Shown here: in pieces, positions 25,201-34,249 of the stretch
How positions within the stretch are numbered: the stretch's first letter is position 1
How the letters are laid out: every line of letters starts with the position of its first letter
NCBI GenBank assembly: GCA_002633005.1
Contig: NMRA01000981.1
Coordinates: 1-64,000 of the forward strand
Reading direction: 5' to 3'
DNA: 64,000 nt
Origin: Phoronis australis
Taxonomy: Eukaryota > Phoronida > Phoronidae
The notes under the pieces: generated by a model
Databases searched by the model: none
What the model was told of the DNA's origin: nothing
The model's input: the letters and a program-made list of their open reading frames with translations, nothing else
Position numbers and translations under genes: made by a program

Positions 25201-28200
25201 ATTGGGATCAAATGATTAAACATAGAAATTCCTCATCTGTTGATATTACCTGTCTGAACTCCTCAACTGGCTCAAACGTGGTGTTCTGTACCGGCAACCG
25301 AGGTTCCTTATCGAAGCTGTCAATGGGCCGCTGAAAGTATCACAGGCTTCCTTGATATTAAAGGGGCGTTATTAGTTATGATCTTTACCTTCGCTCAGTC
25401 ATGGTGATATGTAAAGTAGTTTAAGATTAAATGGTGTAGTAGCAGGCTTGTCAGGAATACAAGGTAGGCTTGAAAATGCTACAGTTTTGGTAGAAAGCAT
25501 CTTCACAATAAGGAAATTCACTTGGTTTTCTTGCATATTGGCTAAATAGTGAAACAACATTTTTCTGGAAAATATTAAATGTCCAACTTACCACTTTCTT
25601 TAACTCCTTATCCAAATACTTTGTTTTCTGTGTTGTGAACAGTGACTTGTCTGTTGTTTTTTCCTCCCTTAGTTCGCACACATCCACATCTGTGTTCTAA
25701 AATATATTTTGCACATTTCATTAATTTTGGTAAAACATACCTTTCCTTACCAAATTGAAGTCTTAGCATGAAAATGTGGTCATCATGTCACCAACTTTTA
25801 AAAGGGATTCAGTGCTTTAAACTTCGTGATCAAAACAGAAACTTTAAAAGTTTAAAAACCAATTGATTTTAGGCGAGAACATTAAACAAATACTGGTACA
25901 AATTGAGGTTTTCCTCACGATTGTTGATCCACAGTGACGTTTCCTTTATCTCAGAAGTAACACTTCCACTCACTTTGATTGTTTTAGGTGGGTGAAACAC
26001 AAAGTTCACCAAAACACCAATTATGCAGCAGTGACCTCATATGAATACGAGATAGCCATAGGAAAAAGTTTTCTGAATGGCAAATGTGTTTACATTTGTA
26101 CTGATTATTGCGCCATTTGCATTGCCTTAAAAAATAGTGATTACAATATAAATATTTGAATTAAGTGGAATGTGAAATCTTGAATATATTGAATGTTTTA
26201 ACCAAAAAATGTGACATTTCTTTTTTCCTGTGTAAAGGAATTTGTTTAAGTATAGTGGCAACAGCGGTTTAACTCAAGTAATTCGTGCTTTTTTCACAAG
26301 CAGTACGTTACTTTTACATTGTTGTCATTTGCTTTATTTAAAGCTGAAAGGTGGGCAATGAGAAATTGTGAATGTATGTATGTAATAGTATTATGGAGAT
26401 GTTGAGCCATGCGGTGAAAACATATTCTTGGAACAACTTTTAGCAAAAATCAACTCTGCAGTTTAAGTTTGGAAACAATGTTTAAGTTCATGAAATTTAG
26501 GCAAAAGAAACACAAATCTGCTCTTTTGGACAGTTTCATAATTAGGTTCTTGGTTAATTGCCGAAATTACAGTCACATGTGATCTTGTTCATGTTACTTA
26601 AGTCATCGGTGCTATCATACCATTTGCAGGAGTTTGAGATCAACAATCAAAATGTCGAGATACCATGCAGAGAGAAGAAACTGGTTCCTTAGGAGAGTTC
26701 AAGAGATCATCTACATTAAAGCCTGAAGCCATCCTTCAATGAACAAAGTGGTGTTAGGTTTAAGCTGCTGTCTGCTTGAGATGGTTGCATGGAGTACATA
26801 GCAACATGAAGAACACTACCCATTACTGGAGTCTCACTGCTCACAGTCATTCCTTTAAAGGTCTTGGAGGTTCTGGGCGTTTTTAAAGGTAAATTTCCAG
26901 AACAACAGATTTGTGTTCTTATAGTGCGCATTGGGTGTAATTATTTTTCTGCGAACTTGATGGGAAGAGCTGATTTTATAATTAGCATTTTTACTACCTT
27001 CTTGAAAATTGCAGTTTAGTATGTTACGGGATACTGTAAAATGCTGAGTGTTATACCGAATTTGCCGCAATAACCGCCTAAGCCCCTATAAGTGCCCCCA
27101 ACGAGTTTTTAGACTTTGCTAAAATAAGCGACAATCCATGAACGTGTACATGCGAAAAATAAATTACCTACAGTCATAAAATTCTACAGTAACATCTTCA
27201 ATTTTTTAAATAATGTCTGACAGTCCTGAAAAAATCATGGTGCGCAGAATTTGTTTACGAGGCTCGCCGCTATCTCGGTATTTAGCCATAACTTTACACT
27301 TCAATCTTCCGCCATGCCTCAAAACCAACACAAAAGTTTTGCTGATCTTATGAGGACCAATGTTCTGGCCTTTCTGAACAGACGTAGTTATAAATGGTTT
27401 ATAATAAGTGCCCCCCTGAAACGAACTTTTCTTAGCTTACTGGGCCGTTATTACGGCAAATACGGTTCTACCAAAAGTCCAACCAGTGCAAAAGTAGTAA
27501 CTTTTTCAAATATAAAGTGTATACCGCATCCATTAACAGTATATCTATTTGATCTCAAGCAAATGTGGTAGCATTTCATGTGTTAAGATGATAACAGATT
27601 AACTCAACAAGTTATCTTTTTGTCATGGACAATCAAGGTATTATTTTGAGTGCTAAGGCGATAGCAGATCAAGTGAAAAGGTTATCTTTTGAGGACTTAC
27701 ATGCTCCCTGCCCCTTTCTGTCATCCTTTGTTTTTTTGTTTGAGAGATTTCGCCCTCCACCTGAAACGTGCATCAATTTGTGTAGGCTTCAAGACCACAA
27801 AACTCGGTTTAAGAGGTGTATCTCATTTCTTAGTAGCCAAATGTCAAAGATCTCATTCATCTAGTAACATTATTTCTTCCAAACTTGTACAGAGGAGCTT
27901 ATTTTGCAAATAGTGATTTCTTAACCCTATTAAGAATTGCAGTTTAGTATATGTTCTATATCAAATGTGAACGACTGAAAATTTATGTCGCAGAGGATTC
28001 TCAAAAGCCCGAAGTCTTTTATCGACCACTTTACTGAGTGTGAGTTGGCGTCCAGCCATTGTTGGCCAGCCTTTACGAAGGACTATCTCAAACAAAGTTC
28101 TCAGAATCCTTGCGGAGTTCTAAAAAAACAGAAAAAATGAACTTTTGCAAATACAGTAGCCTATTCTAGTGAACAAATGAGAGCAGTTTAATTCAGAAGG

Positions 28201-31200
28201 TTATCATTTTATGGGCACTCTTTACCTCTCTCTTCTCCACATTTTGACTCTGTGTTTTCTTTTTCATTTTCTTTTTATCAGATTCCACCTGAAACATGCA
28301 AGAATATGTATAGAGATAGTAACCAAAGTTGGAATTCAGACTAGACTTGTGAATTATCTTTCATCTTGTACAGTCCACTATTATTTTTTGCAAGCACGTG
28401 CTCTTTAAAGTTTATTAGATATGCAATACAAAATTGTGAATTAGCTGACAATTTTGAAGCTAATGAATTTACACAAAATGTGCGTATTAAATCATACATT
28501 GGCAACTGCATACTTGTATGTTCTGTCTTAATCTGTAATTTCTAAGAGCATTTATTACTAACAAATTGTAAAAACGGTTATATTTTCACTTTCTTAGCCA
28601 ATGGACTTATAATTCAGTCTCATTATAACATGGAAGCGTTTGCAAATGTAAAGGCAATGTTAGTTTGATTCTAAAATTGAAACACAGAAGCTACTTCATA
28701 TACCTCTCCAGTCTCGGCTTTTTCAAGTACCTCTCCCTTTTCTGTTTTTTTCTGCTTTTTCTTTTTCTTTTTTTCGGAATCCATCTGAAACATGTTGAAA
28801 TATCCGTTGACATGTAAAGATGAAATCAGAATTCAGACTAGAAGTATGAATAGTATCTCAGTAATATTAAATAGTTATTTAACAAATTAACTTAGGTTTT
28901 CTTCAAATTTGTGCAGATGATACATTTCAAGACAAAATGATGTTTGTACAGTTTTTTTTAAACCTGCAGCTTACTACATTGAATTTTGTGCTTTGATCAC
29001 AGGCGACAACTTACTGCTCTCTTATCCTTTTGCTTGTTTTGAAACTGAAATGCCTAGGGAAATTTACAGACTAACTGAAAACTCACTGGAATGATGTATC
29101 ATGGCCACAGTGATGAAATATTAAAATCACATTTTGCTGCTTGGACTGTTTTGCGTGTTCTTTGATATTGAGCTTCCAAACTTGTACAATTGAGTTAAAG
29201 TGATCAAGAAGAATGGGATTCCAGACCAAGTTCGTGAACTGGAGACGCCATAAACTGCTAGGGATTGCATTAAATAGAACTTCATAACTCTTCTAATATG
29301 CAAGTTAGTGACCATCATGAACACCATATTTTGTTGTTTTAGTCGTTGACTAATTAACAAAGCTTCAAATGTGTTTTTCAATAAGGAGAACATGATTAAA
29401 CATGGAAGTTTTTCATTTATTCATATTACCTGTCTGAACTTCTCAGCTGACTTAAATGTGGTGTCCTGTCCTGGCAACCGCGGCTCCTTATCGAAGCTGT
29501 CAATGGGCCGCTGAAACGATCAAATGGCTTTCTTGAAATTAAAGGGGGCGTTATTAGTTATGATCCTTACCTTCGCTCAGACATGGTGATATGTAAAGTA
29601 GTTTAAGATTAAATGGTGTAGTAGCAGGCTTGTCAGGAATACAAGCTAGGCTTGAAAATGCTACAGTTTTAATGTACTGTTTGGCAAGTCTCGAGGATTG
29701 CGTAGAATGTGTATTGCCAATAAGGAAATTCACTTGATTTTTAGCATATTGGCTAAATAGCAAAACGACATTTTTCTGGAAAATATCAAATGTCCAACTT
29801 ACCCCTTTCTTTAACTCCTTATCCAAATATTCTGTAGTCTGTGTTGTGAACAGTGACTTGTCTGTTGTTTTTTCCTCCCTTAATTCGCACACATCCACCT
29901 CTGCATTCTAAAATATATTTTATACCTTTCATTAATTTTAGTAAAAACAAACATTGCAATACCAAATGGAAATATTAGCCTGAAAGTGTTATCATGTCTC
30001 CATGCATTATGTTACCAACTTTTAAAAGGGATTCAGTGCTTTAAACTTCGTGATAACAACAGAAACCTTAAAAATTTATAAACCAATTGATTTTAGACGA
30101 GAACATTAAACAAATACTGGAACAAATTGAGGTTTTCCTTGTGATTATTGATGGAGAGGGACGTTTTTCTTACATGAGAGGTCCCACTTTGACTCCCTTT
30201 GATTACTTTAGGTGGGTGAAACAAAAAGTTAACCAAAACACCAATCATCCAGTAGGGTACCTCATATAAATATGCGAGCCATAGGAAAATATTTTCTGAA
30301 TTACAAATGTGTTTACATTTGTTCTGATATTTTTGCCATTGGCGTTGTGTTAAATAATAGTGATCCAGTAAAAATATTTGAATAATGTGAAATGCAAAAT
30401 TTTGAAATGTTTTTAACCAAAAAAATATGGACATTACTTTTTCGTGTGTACTTGTTTAAGTATAATGGCAATAGCTGTTTAATTCAAGTAATTCATGGTT
30501 TTTCCAAAGCAATCAATTACTTTTCCATTGTCGTCATTTGCTTTACCTAAAGCTGAAAGGTGTGCAATGAGACCTTGTGAATGTATGTATTCAATAGTAT
30601 TATGGAGATGTTGAGCCATGCGGTGAAAACATTCTTGGAACAACTTTTAGCAAAAATCAACTCTGCAGTTCAAATTTGGGAACAACAAAATTATGTTACA
30701 TTCCCAAATTAAATTACATACCCAAAAGAAACACAAATCTGCTCTATTGAACATTTGCATATGAGATCCTTGGAGAGCTCTCATCTCCTTTCAAAGGTGA
30801 TGGTTAATTGCCGGAATTACAGTCACATGTGATATTGTTCTTGTTACTTAAGTCATTGGTGCTATCATACCATTTGCAGGAGTCTGAGTTATCAATCAAA
30901 TGTTGATATACCATGCAGAAAGAAGAAACTGGTTCCTTAGAGGAGTTCAAGAGATCATCTACATTAAAGCCCAGAAGCCACCCTTCAATGAACTTGGCGG
31001 TGTTAGGTTTAAGCTGCTGTCTGCTTGAGATGATTACATAGAGTACATAGCAACATGAAGAACACTACCCATTACTGGAGTTCCCGCCATTCACAATCAT
31101 CCTTTGAAGGTCTTGGAGGTTCTGGGAGTTTTTAAAGGTAAATTTCCAGAACAATGGATTTGTGTTTTAATAGTGCGCATTGGGTGTAATTTAATTGCTG

Positions 31201-34200
31201 TGTCCAAACTTGTACAGTATGGTTAAGTTTTGTTAAAAGTTAGCGATTCTACAGCTTTCCTAAAAAGTGAAGCTTAGGATGCATGTGATGTGACATTGTG
31301 AACTCACTATTAGTCTTCTAGTTTGAATGAGGTTACTTTTTCGCTTGTAAAAGCCCGCAGCATTTAAGGCTATTTAGGATCTTATTGATAAGTATGTGCA
31401 TGAAGTCAAATATCTAGAAAATTATAGAATATAAGTACAAAATTTCCTAGAAGTAAAAAGTCTGCGGAAATTATACTTTTACTTGATGCCATTCAACAAT
31501 TAAATCGGTCAGTTGTATTCCATGTATTTTAAGAAAAACGACCGAAAATGAAAAGTACTTTCACAGCAAAACAGCGGTATCACTACAATGTCCACATATT
31601 GTTTAATTGAATTGTTCAAGACAAAATCGTCAAAGCACTTTGTTTTTGTTGTAAACCAGTTCTGATTTTTCATGAAAATCCCGAAAGTTATAATTTTTGA
31701 TAGCCCCACAACAGTGGATTATTTTGAAAACAAACCTGAACGGCATTTTGAGAACAGGGCATAAAGAATCAGATCTGAAAGTTTCATATCAGTTCCATCA
31801 GCTGTTTCAGAGATATGCTTTTCCAAATTGTACCAAATTTGGCCACTTTTCCTTCCATCTCCCAGATATCGTTAAGTTGAACTAATCCCAACATGGTATC
31901 ATTTTCAAATGTAAATAAGGCAATTGCTGATTGATTCTAAATTGATCAGTACATGACAGGCATATACTTACATATTCCCTTTTTCTCTTCTTGCGTTTTT
32001 TAGTTTTGGATTGTTTTGGTTCTGTCTGAAACACACAAAATTTGTATTTAAGCTGTTTTCAGATATATAATTAATTTTGATATGCCATTGATTCAATTTT
32101 TGTCTAAATTATATGGAGATGCTTAAATTCTGTTTCCACTCCTCTTTAAAATGCAACTCTGTACATATGCAAGGGAAACTGAACAAGTTGACAAATTTAA
32201 AATAACAATTTTAAATAAAATTAGTTATTCAAGTGTCAAGGAAATCGACATTTAATCAGAGTAATTCACACAAGGTCTTCTTGCAAGAACAGCTATTATC
32301 GCCTCTTAATATGAATAATTCATGTTTTTATCAACAGGCAACAACTTACCACTCCATTGTCCTCCTTTTGACCAGCTTCAGTCTGAAATATGTATGACAA
32401 CATAGACTGACTCGAAAACCGCAATTGAATTATAATTGGAAGTATGCATCATAGCCTCTGTTACAAAATATTTAAATTGCATTTTAGTTGTGTTCTTTTA
32501 TTTTGTGCCTCTTAATATGTATAGTGGAGTTCAATTTATGTTAAAAAAAATTAGTGATTCTTCTGGAAGTTGGACGGCTGAAGTTTAGGATATGTATAAA
32601 GCAAAATTGTGAACAGGCTGTTAAATTTAATTTGAAGAACTCTAATGCTAGAAAAGGCAATAGGCATTTGATTGGAACTAATGTAAACATAGATTCATTT
32701 CCAAGTATAAAGGCAGATTTATTCAAAAAGTTTCATTGCAAGTAATTACACACCTCTCCTGTGTCTGATATTCTCCCCTTCTTTTTCTTTTTTTTCTTTT
32801 TTTGGGACTCCATCTGAAACACACAAGAATATGTATGGGCTTAAATATGAAAGGTGACATCAGACTGCTGTACTAAGTCATACCCTGTGTATAGTGGGAG
32901 GAGATTAAATTAAGTTAAAGGCAAAATATTTTACAGTACTTTTAGTGTTTGAAGTTTCTTATATGTGCCTCGCGAAGTTGTGATTGTGCGGCAGCCATTT
33001 AATTGAAATAGTTCACATTTTTATCACTGACAACAACTTACTGCTGCCTTGTGTTGTTTTTGCACGGCTTCAGTCTGAAACATGTAAGAATATAAGAGTG
33101 ACTCAAAAAACACATTTGGATTGGAACACTAATAATGAATCACACGTGAGCTCACAATGGAATAATAAACCATAGTGCCAGTGTACTAATTTTGGTGAGT
33201 AAATATGCAAATTATATTTTAGCTGAGACAATCTGACTTGCATTCGGTCAACTAAAATGTGACCTAAAGCCAAAGGTCACCAAAAACGACAATGAGGTTA
33301 TAAGCATGGTCAATGCATTTTCACTTTCTGTGTCCAAACCTGTTCACCAGAGCTTAAGTGATGTTCAAGAAAAACTAGTAATTCTACAACTCTTTAAAAA
33401 CTTTAGTTTAGGATTTGTTCAGTGCAAAAATGTAAACATGCCGCACATGTTACACTAACAATCAAACAAGGCTATGTTTTTGCCTGCAAAAGTAAAGGCC
33501 TTTTAATTTGAGCAAATGCAAACATGTTAGCATTTTCAAATGCGAAGACAATGACAAATGGATTCAACAAGTTATCTTTGTATCTCATCTGGGGGAATTC
33601 CTTACTTTTTTCTCGTCTGGTTTTTGCATCCACTTTTTTTTCTTTTTCTCAGAGTCCACCTGAAACATGCAACAAAATTTGTAGACTTAAAAACAATAGG
33701 TGAATTCACTCTGGAATGATTACTTATTTCCCCATGATACAAATTTTGGTGAAAAATATGGCGATTAGGTTTAAGTTGAAACGGTTTGGCTTGACTTGTC
33801 TCATAAGAACTAATGATTAAATTCACAATTGTAAGGTTGCAAAAATCTCGAGCGTATTAATGCTATTTCAGGTGAAAGGGCATCTGTTTAATTCAAGCAA
33901 ATGCACATGTGATAGCCTTTCCAGTGTTACGGCAATTACTCGATTTCAAGAAAAAATACATCCATGAAATTGGCAGCTCGGTAGTGGCTGTTCATTTAAG
34001 TCTAATAAATTCAATCAGTGACATTTAAGCAATAATTATATGAGGAACGGTCATCCTGATCTCATTTAATGATATAAGCTGTTTAATTTCTTACATGCAA
34101 ATTTACAAAAACCTTGGTGCAATTGTCTTGGAAAAAAAAGTCAGAAATTAACATGTCAGTAGTTCAGAACAATTACCTTTTGGGCATCATCCTGATGCGC

Positions 34201-34242
34201 TGAAAAGGGCTTCAAGCTGCTGTAGTCGAATTCAAAGTTCAT
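13123..34242 (-). CDS. SET domain - zinc finger - tyrosine recombinase protein, 39 coding exons, ~1,207 aa
   Basis: I chained 39 minus-strand exons by acceptor, donor and phase. Their lengths add up to 3,624 nt, divisible by three, from an ATG at 34242 to a TGA at 13123-13125. Domains in order: Lys/Glu-rich region (about residues 1-380), KMT5A-like SET domain (about 380-530), further charged segments and an acidic/Pro linker (to about 715), two C2H2-like fingers (about 720-790), tyrosine recombinase (about 820-1165) and a Lys-rich tail. Introns are about 0.1-2 kb. Only three junctions in the SET part and five in the finger/recombinase part are not phase 0. Known family roles would be lysine methylation and DNA strand exchange; that they act together is inference. 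It may be a mobile-element-derived host gene or a young element. The weakest donors are GTGTGA at 21975, GTGTGT at 32753 and GTATGG at 17372. Confidence 0.85.
13600..15921 (-). CDS. Tyrosine recombinase domain (six exons)
   Basis: Exons, 5' to 3': 15745-15921, 15347-15526, 14852-15083, 14434-14598, 14218-14311, 13600-13781. The second encodes a SAM-like core-binding segment (SETIKIYLHYTQKFLEFLG). The catalytic part shows NAKRAGDITNLE (first Arg), HKTAAAGLKSTIFVP (the beta-hairpin Lys, as in phage integrases), ASKARKLAVT (second Arg, with Ser where HxxR has His), LAQHMAHS (His) and TADTYYDKG (Tyr nucleophile). Arg, Lys, Arg, His and Tyr are thus all present, so activity is plausible. Layout and spacing resemble Crypton recombinases and the related DUF3504-like host proteins. 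Donors are GTAAGT, GTAAGA, GTATGT, GTAAGT, GTGAGA, GTAAGG. No terminal repeats defining a mobile unit were found. Confidence 0.8.
16085..16404 (-). CDS. Zinc-finger exon with two C2H2-like fingers
   Basis: This 320-nt exon lies between acceptor CTTTTAAAG and donor GTGAGT and is the longest of the gene. A basic start (KKTKRKQRQ) leads into finger 1, CQECGAMVVNLKRHVETVH (C-x2-C-x12-H-x4-H). Finger 2 reads C-x4-C from CPFAGC to HLQAKH. A hydrophobic, helical stretch (MLKRAVLAPVTMEMD) follows and runs into the recombinase N-terminus. Such fingers usually bind DNA. Placed directly before a recombinase they could provide site choice, which is inference. The phase-2 end joins the next exon to restore a Val codon. 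Confidence 0.85.
16575..17979 (-). CDS. Acidic / proline-rich linker exons (five exons)
   Basis: Exons at 17914-17979 (NADVDVYEFREEEYLDKDL), 17664-17735 (PHIDSYETDQWLLGVDTT), 17373-17465 (PHSEDPPVHEPSPAAGPST), 17001-17069 (WCPSRSSPEICSSGDEYIP) and 16575-16619 (LSSQPPDFPSSESEP). All are phase 0 and multiples of three, and each has a clear acceptor and a GTAAGT-like donor except GTATGG at 17372. The first two are paralogous to exons at 25592-25696/29803-29907 and 25250-25330/29430-29510. Composition (Asp, Glu, Ser, Pro) suggests a disordered linker between the SET part and the fingers. The 93-nt exon has a broken copy at 6216-6530. Confidence 0.8.
18581..21708 (-). CDS. Micro-exon block D (after the SET domain)
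   Basis: Five phase-0 exons: 21667-21708 (TKAKGSKRKLDTEN), 20708-20740 (TAADQKKDNEV), 20284-20340 (MEVKNSKSKKRKRKTDGGY), 18812-18844 (PEVEQISDKRK) and 18581-18622 (TPYIFNASSRAMPE). The first four are lysine-rich. The 20708 and 20284 exons have clear paralogues at 32350-32382 (TEAGQKEDNGV) and 31972-32025. The basic runs would serve as nuclear localisation or DNA/histone contact segments. A possible further exon at about 18262-18305 has only a weak donor and is left out. Confidence 0.75.
19131..19610. mobile_element. MITE with CAGGGCTTGGAAT ends and 6-bp target duplication
   Basis: Both ends carry the 13-base inverted repeat CAGGGCTTGGAAT, and TCATAT lies directly outside each end (19125-19130 and 19611-19616). 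The paralogous segments near 26580 and 30830 carry the same flanking sequence without the 480-bp insert, so they serve as empty sites. It sits in an intron of the SET/recombinase gene. No transposase is encoded. A 6-bp duplication does not point to one superfamily with certainty. Confidence 0.8.
21976..23117 (-). CDS. KMT5A/PR-Set7-like SET domain (three exons)
   Basis: Exons 23045-23117, 22299-22461 and 21976-22186 join with phases 1 and 2. The first junction completes the Gly of GRGVF. Motifs: GRGVFTTKTFSKGDFLLEY (SET-N, cofactor loop), then FYQYYFKYSGKQM, then IDAKDTVGRLAHLVNDA (GRLxNHS region), LVLYASRDIDKGEELHYDY (SET-C with the YDY Tyr). Order and spacing match the H4K20 methyltransferase KMT5A (recalled, not searched). 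The usual Asn-His of the NHS motif reads Asn-Asp, which would be expected to weaken cofactor binding. There is no post-SET cysteine cluster, also as in KMT5A. The exon ends with donor GTGTGA; if unspliced, translation would stop one codon later, giving a possible short SET-only form. Confidence 0.85.
23708..25696 (-). CDS. Micro-exon block C (before the SET domain)
   Basis: Six phase-0 exons in coding order: 25592-25696 (NTDVDVCELREEKTTDKSLF at its start), 25250-25330 (RPIDSFDKEPRLPVQNTTF), 24834-24863 (FQNKQKDKRA), 24571-24657 (MDSEKKKKKKKRRKAEKGE), 24059-24121 (MASEKKDTKRKTQIQNVEKR) and 23708-23767 (VEPVTSQTKKRRTRETDREH). Acceptors are near-identical (TGTTTCAG or CGTTTCAG) for several of them. 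Each has a one-to-one partner in block B. The encoded stretch is about 140 residues of alternating basic and acidic sequence, predicted disordered or coiled. Confidence 0.8.
26312..26343 (-). pseudogene. Dead copy of the PEVEQISDKRK micro-exon (unit 1)
   Basis: Homologous to 18812-18844 and bounded by the same TTTCAG acceptor, but 32 nt instead of 33 and reading CTT TAA at its start. Inclusion would stop translation. The second copy at 30521-30552 has the same length with CTT TAG. Both tandem units have therefore lost this cassette. Confidence 0.6.
26690..26810 (+). pseudogene. GIY-YIG endonuclease C-terminal remnant (unit 1 copy)
   Basis: Plus-strand paralogue of 30942-31062. One frame gives RRVQEIIYIKA, then a stop and SHPSMN, so the coding frame is broken here. 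A still more diverged copy lies at about 19685-19800. See the 30942 entry for the better-preserved reading. Confidence 0.45.
27055..27466. mobile_element. MITE with ~24-bp terminal inverted repeats, in unit 2 only
   Basis: The left end, ACCGAATTTGCCGCAATAAC, and the reversed right end, ACCGTATTTGCCGTAATAAC, pair over about 24 bases with three mismatches. The paralogous site near 23495 in unit 1 lacks the 412 bp and reads straight through (ATATACTAAC against TTATA-insert-TCTACC), consistent with a TA-like target. The insertion therefore post-dates the tandem duplication. It has no transposase. Confidence 0.8.
27701..29907 (-). CDS. Micro-exon block B (tandem copy of block C)
   Basis: Six phase-0 exons: 29803-29907 (NAEVDVCELREEKTTDKSLF at its start), 29430-29510 (RPIDSFDKEPRLPGQDTTF), 29015-29044 (FQNKQKDKRA), 28704-28784 (MDSEKKKKKKQKKTEKGE), 28226-28288 (VESDKKKMKKKTQSQNVEKR) and 27701-27760 (VEGEISQTKKQRMTERGREH). 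Reading frames, acceptors and donors are intact despite nucleotide divergence. The 28704 exon differs from its partner by a loss of six bases, still in frame, which hints at selection for an open frame. Whether all are included in one transcript is unknown. Confidence 0.75.
27961..28119 (-). pseudogene. Captured exon of an ASCC3/Brr2-like helicase (Sec63 domain)
   Basis: After a strong acceptor (TGTTTTTTTAG) the minus strand encodes NSARILRTLFEIVLRKGWPT and continues MAGRQLTLSKVVDKRLRAFE, NPLRHKF. This closely follows the Sec63 domain of the Ski2-like helicases ASCC3 and SNRNP200 (family pattern ALFEIxLRK-W, L-LSK-IDKRLW, PLRQF; recalled), with ASCC3 the better fit. After HKF the frame runs into TGA at 27961-27963 and no donor is seen, so this is a single truncated exon. 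It is absent from the equivalent place in unit 1. If spliced in phase 0 from 28226 it would end the protein early. Confidence 0.7.
30521..30552 (-). pseudogene. Dead copy of the PEVEQISDKRK micro-exon (unit 2)
   Basis: Partner of 26312-26343: 32 nt, acceptor CTTTCAG retained, with TAG as second codon and a GTAATT donor. It is not included in the gene model. Confidence 0.6.
30942..31062 (+). pseudogene. GIY-YIG endonuclease C-terminal remnant (best copy)
   Basis: Plus strand, opposite to the gene. The frame from 30942 reads GVQEIIYIKAQKPPFNELGG, then VRFKLLSA, stop, D. This follows the C-terminal signature of GIY-YIG domains linked to invertebrate retroelements (E-x-I-Y-I-x4-P-x-[LF]-N-x2-GG-x5-L, then a Trp-Asp); the stop TGA sits where Trp TGG would be. 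Only this tail is left, with no reverse transcriptase beside it. It recurs in each exon-bearing unit, so it was inside the unit before duplication. The source could be a Penelope-like or other GIY-YIG retroelement. Confidence 0.55.
31972..34242 (-). CDS. N-terminal exon block A, including the start codon
   Basis: Exons in order: 34177-34242 (MNFEFDYSSLKPFSAHQDD; start ATG directly after acceptor TTAGTTCCAG), 33606-33659 (VDSEKKKKKWMQKPDEKK), 33042-33074 (TEAVQKQHKAA), 32754-32813 (MESQKKKKKKKKGRISDTGE), 32350-32382 (TEAGQKEDNGV) and 31972-32025 (TEPKQSKTKKRKKRKREY). All are phase 0. I take 34242 as the start because no in-frame coding exon was found upstream and the ATG opens the exon, implying a spliced 5' UTR. 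An ATG also opens the 32754, 24571 and 20284 exons, so alternative starts are conceivable. Confidence 0.7.
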
Positions 34243-34249
34243 CTGGAAC

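Larger units (their letters stand above)
23372..31200. repeat. Tandem duplication of an exon-bearing unit (about 3.6 and 4.2 kb)
   Basis: Unit 1 is about 23372-26937 and unit 2 about 26938-31200. Matching exons are spaced 3.99-4.21 kb apart: 23708/27701, 24059/28226, 24571/28704, 24834/29015, 25250/29430 and 25592/29803. Introns also match. Unit 2 is longer mainly because of a 412-bp MITE at 27055 and an insertion of about 240 bp with a helicase exon at 27961. Older, more diverged versions of the unit are visible at 17.6-20.8 kb and 31.9-32.4 kb. Confidence 0.9.
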
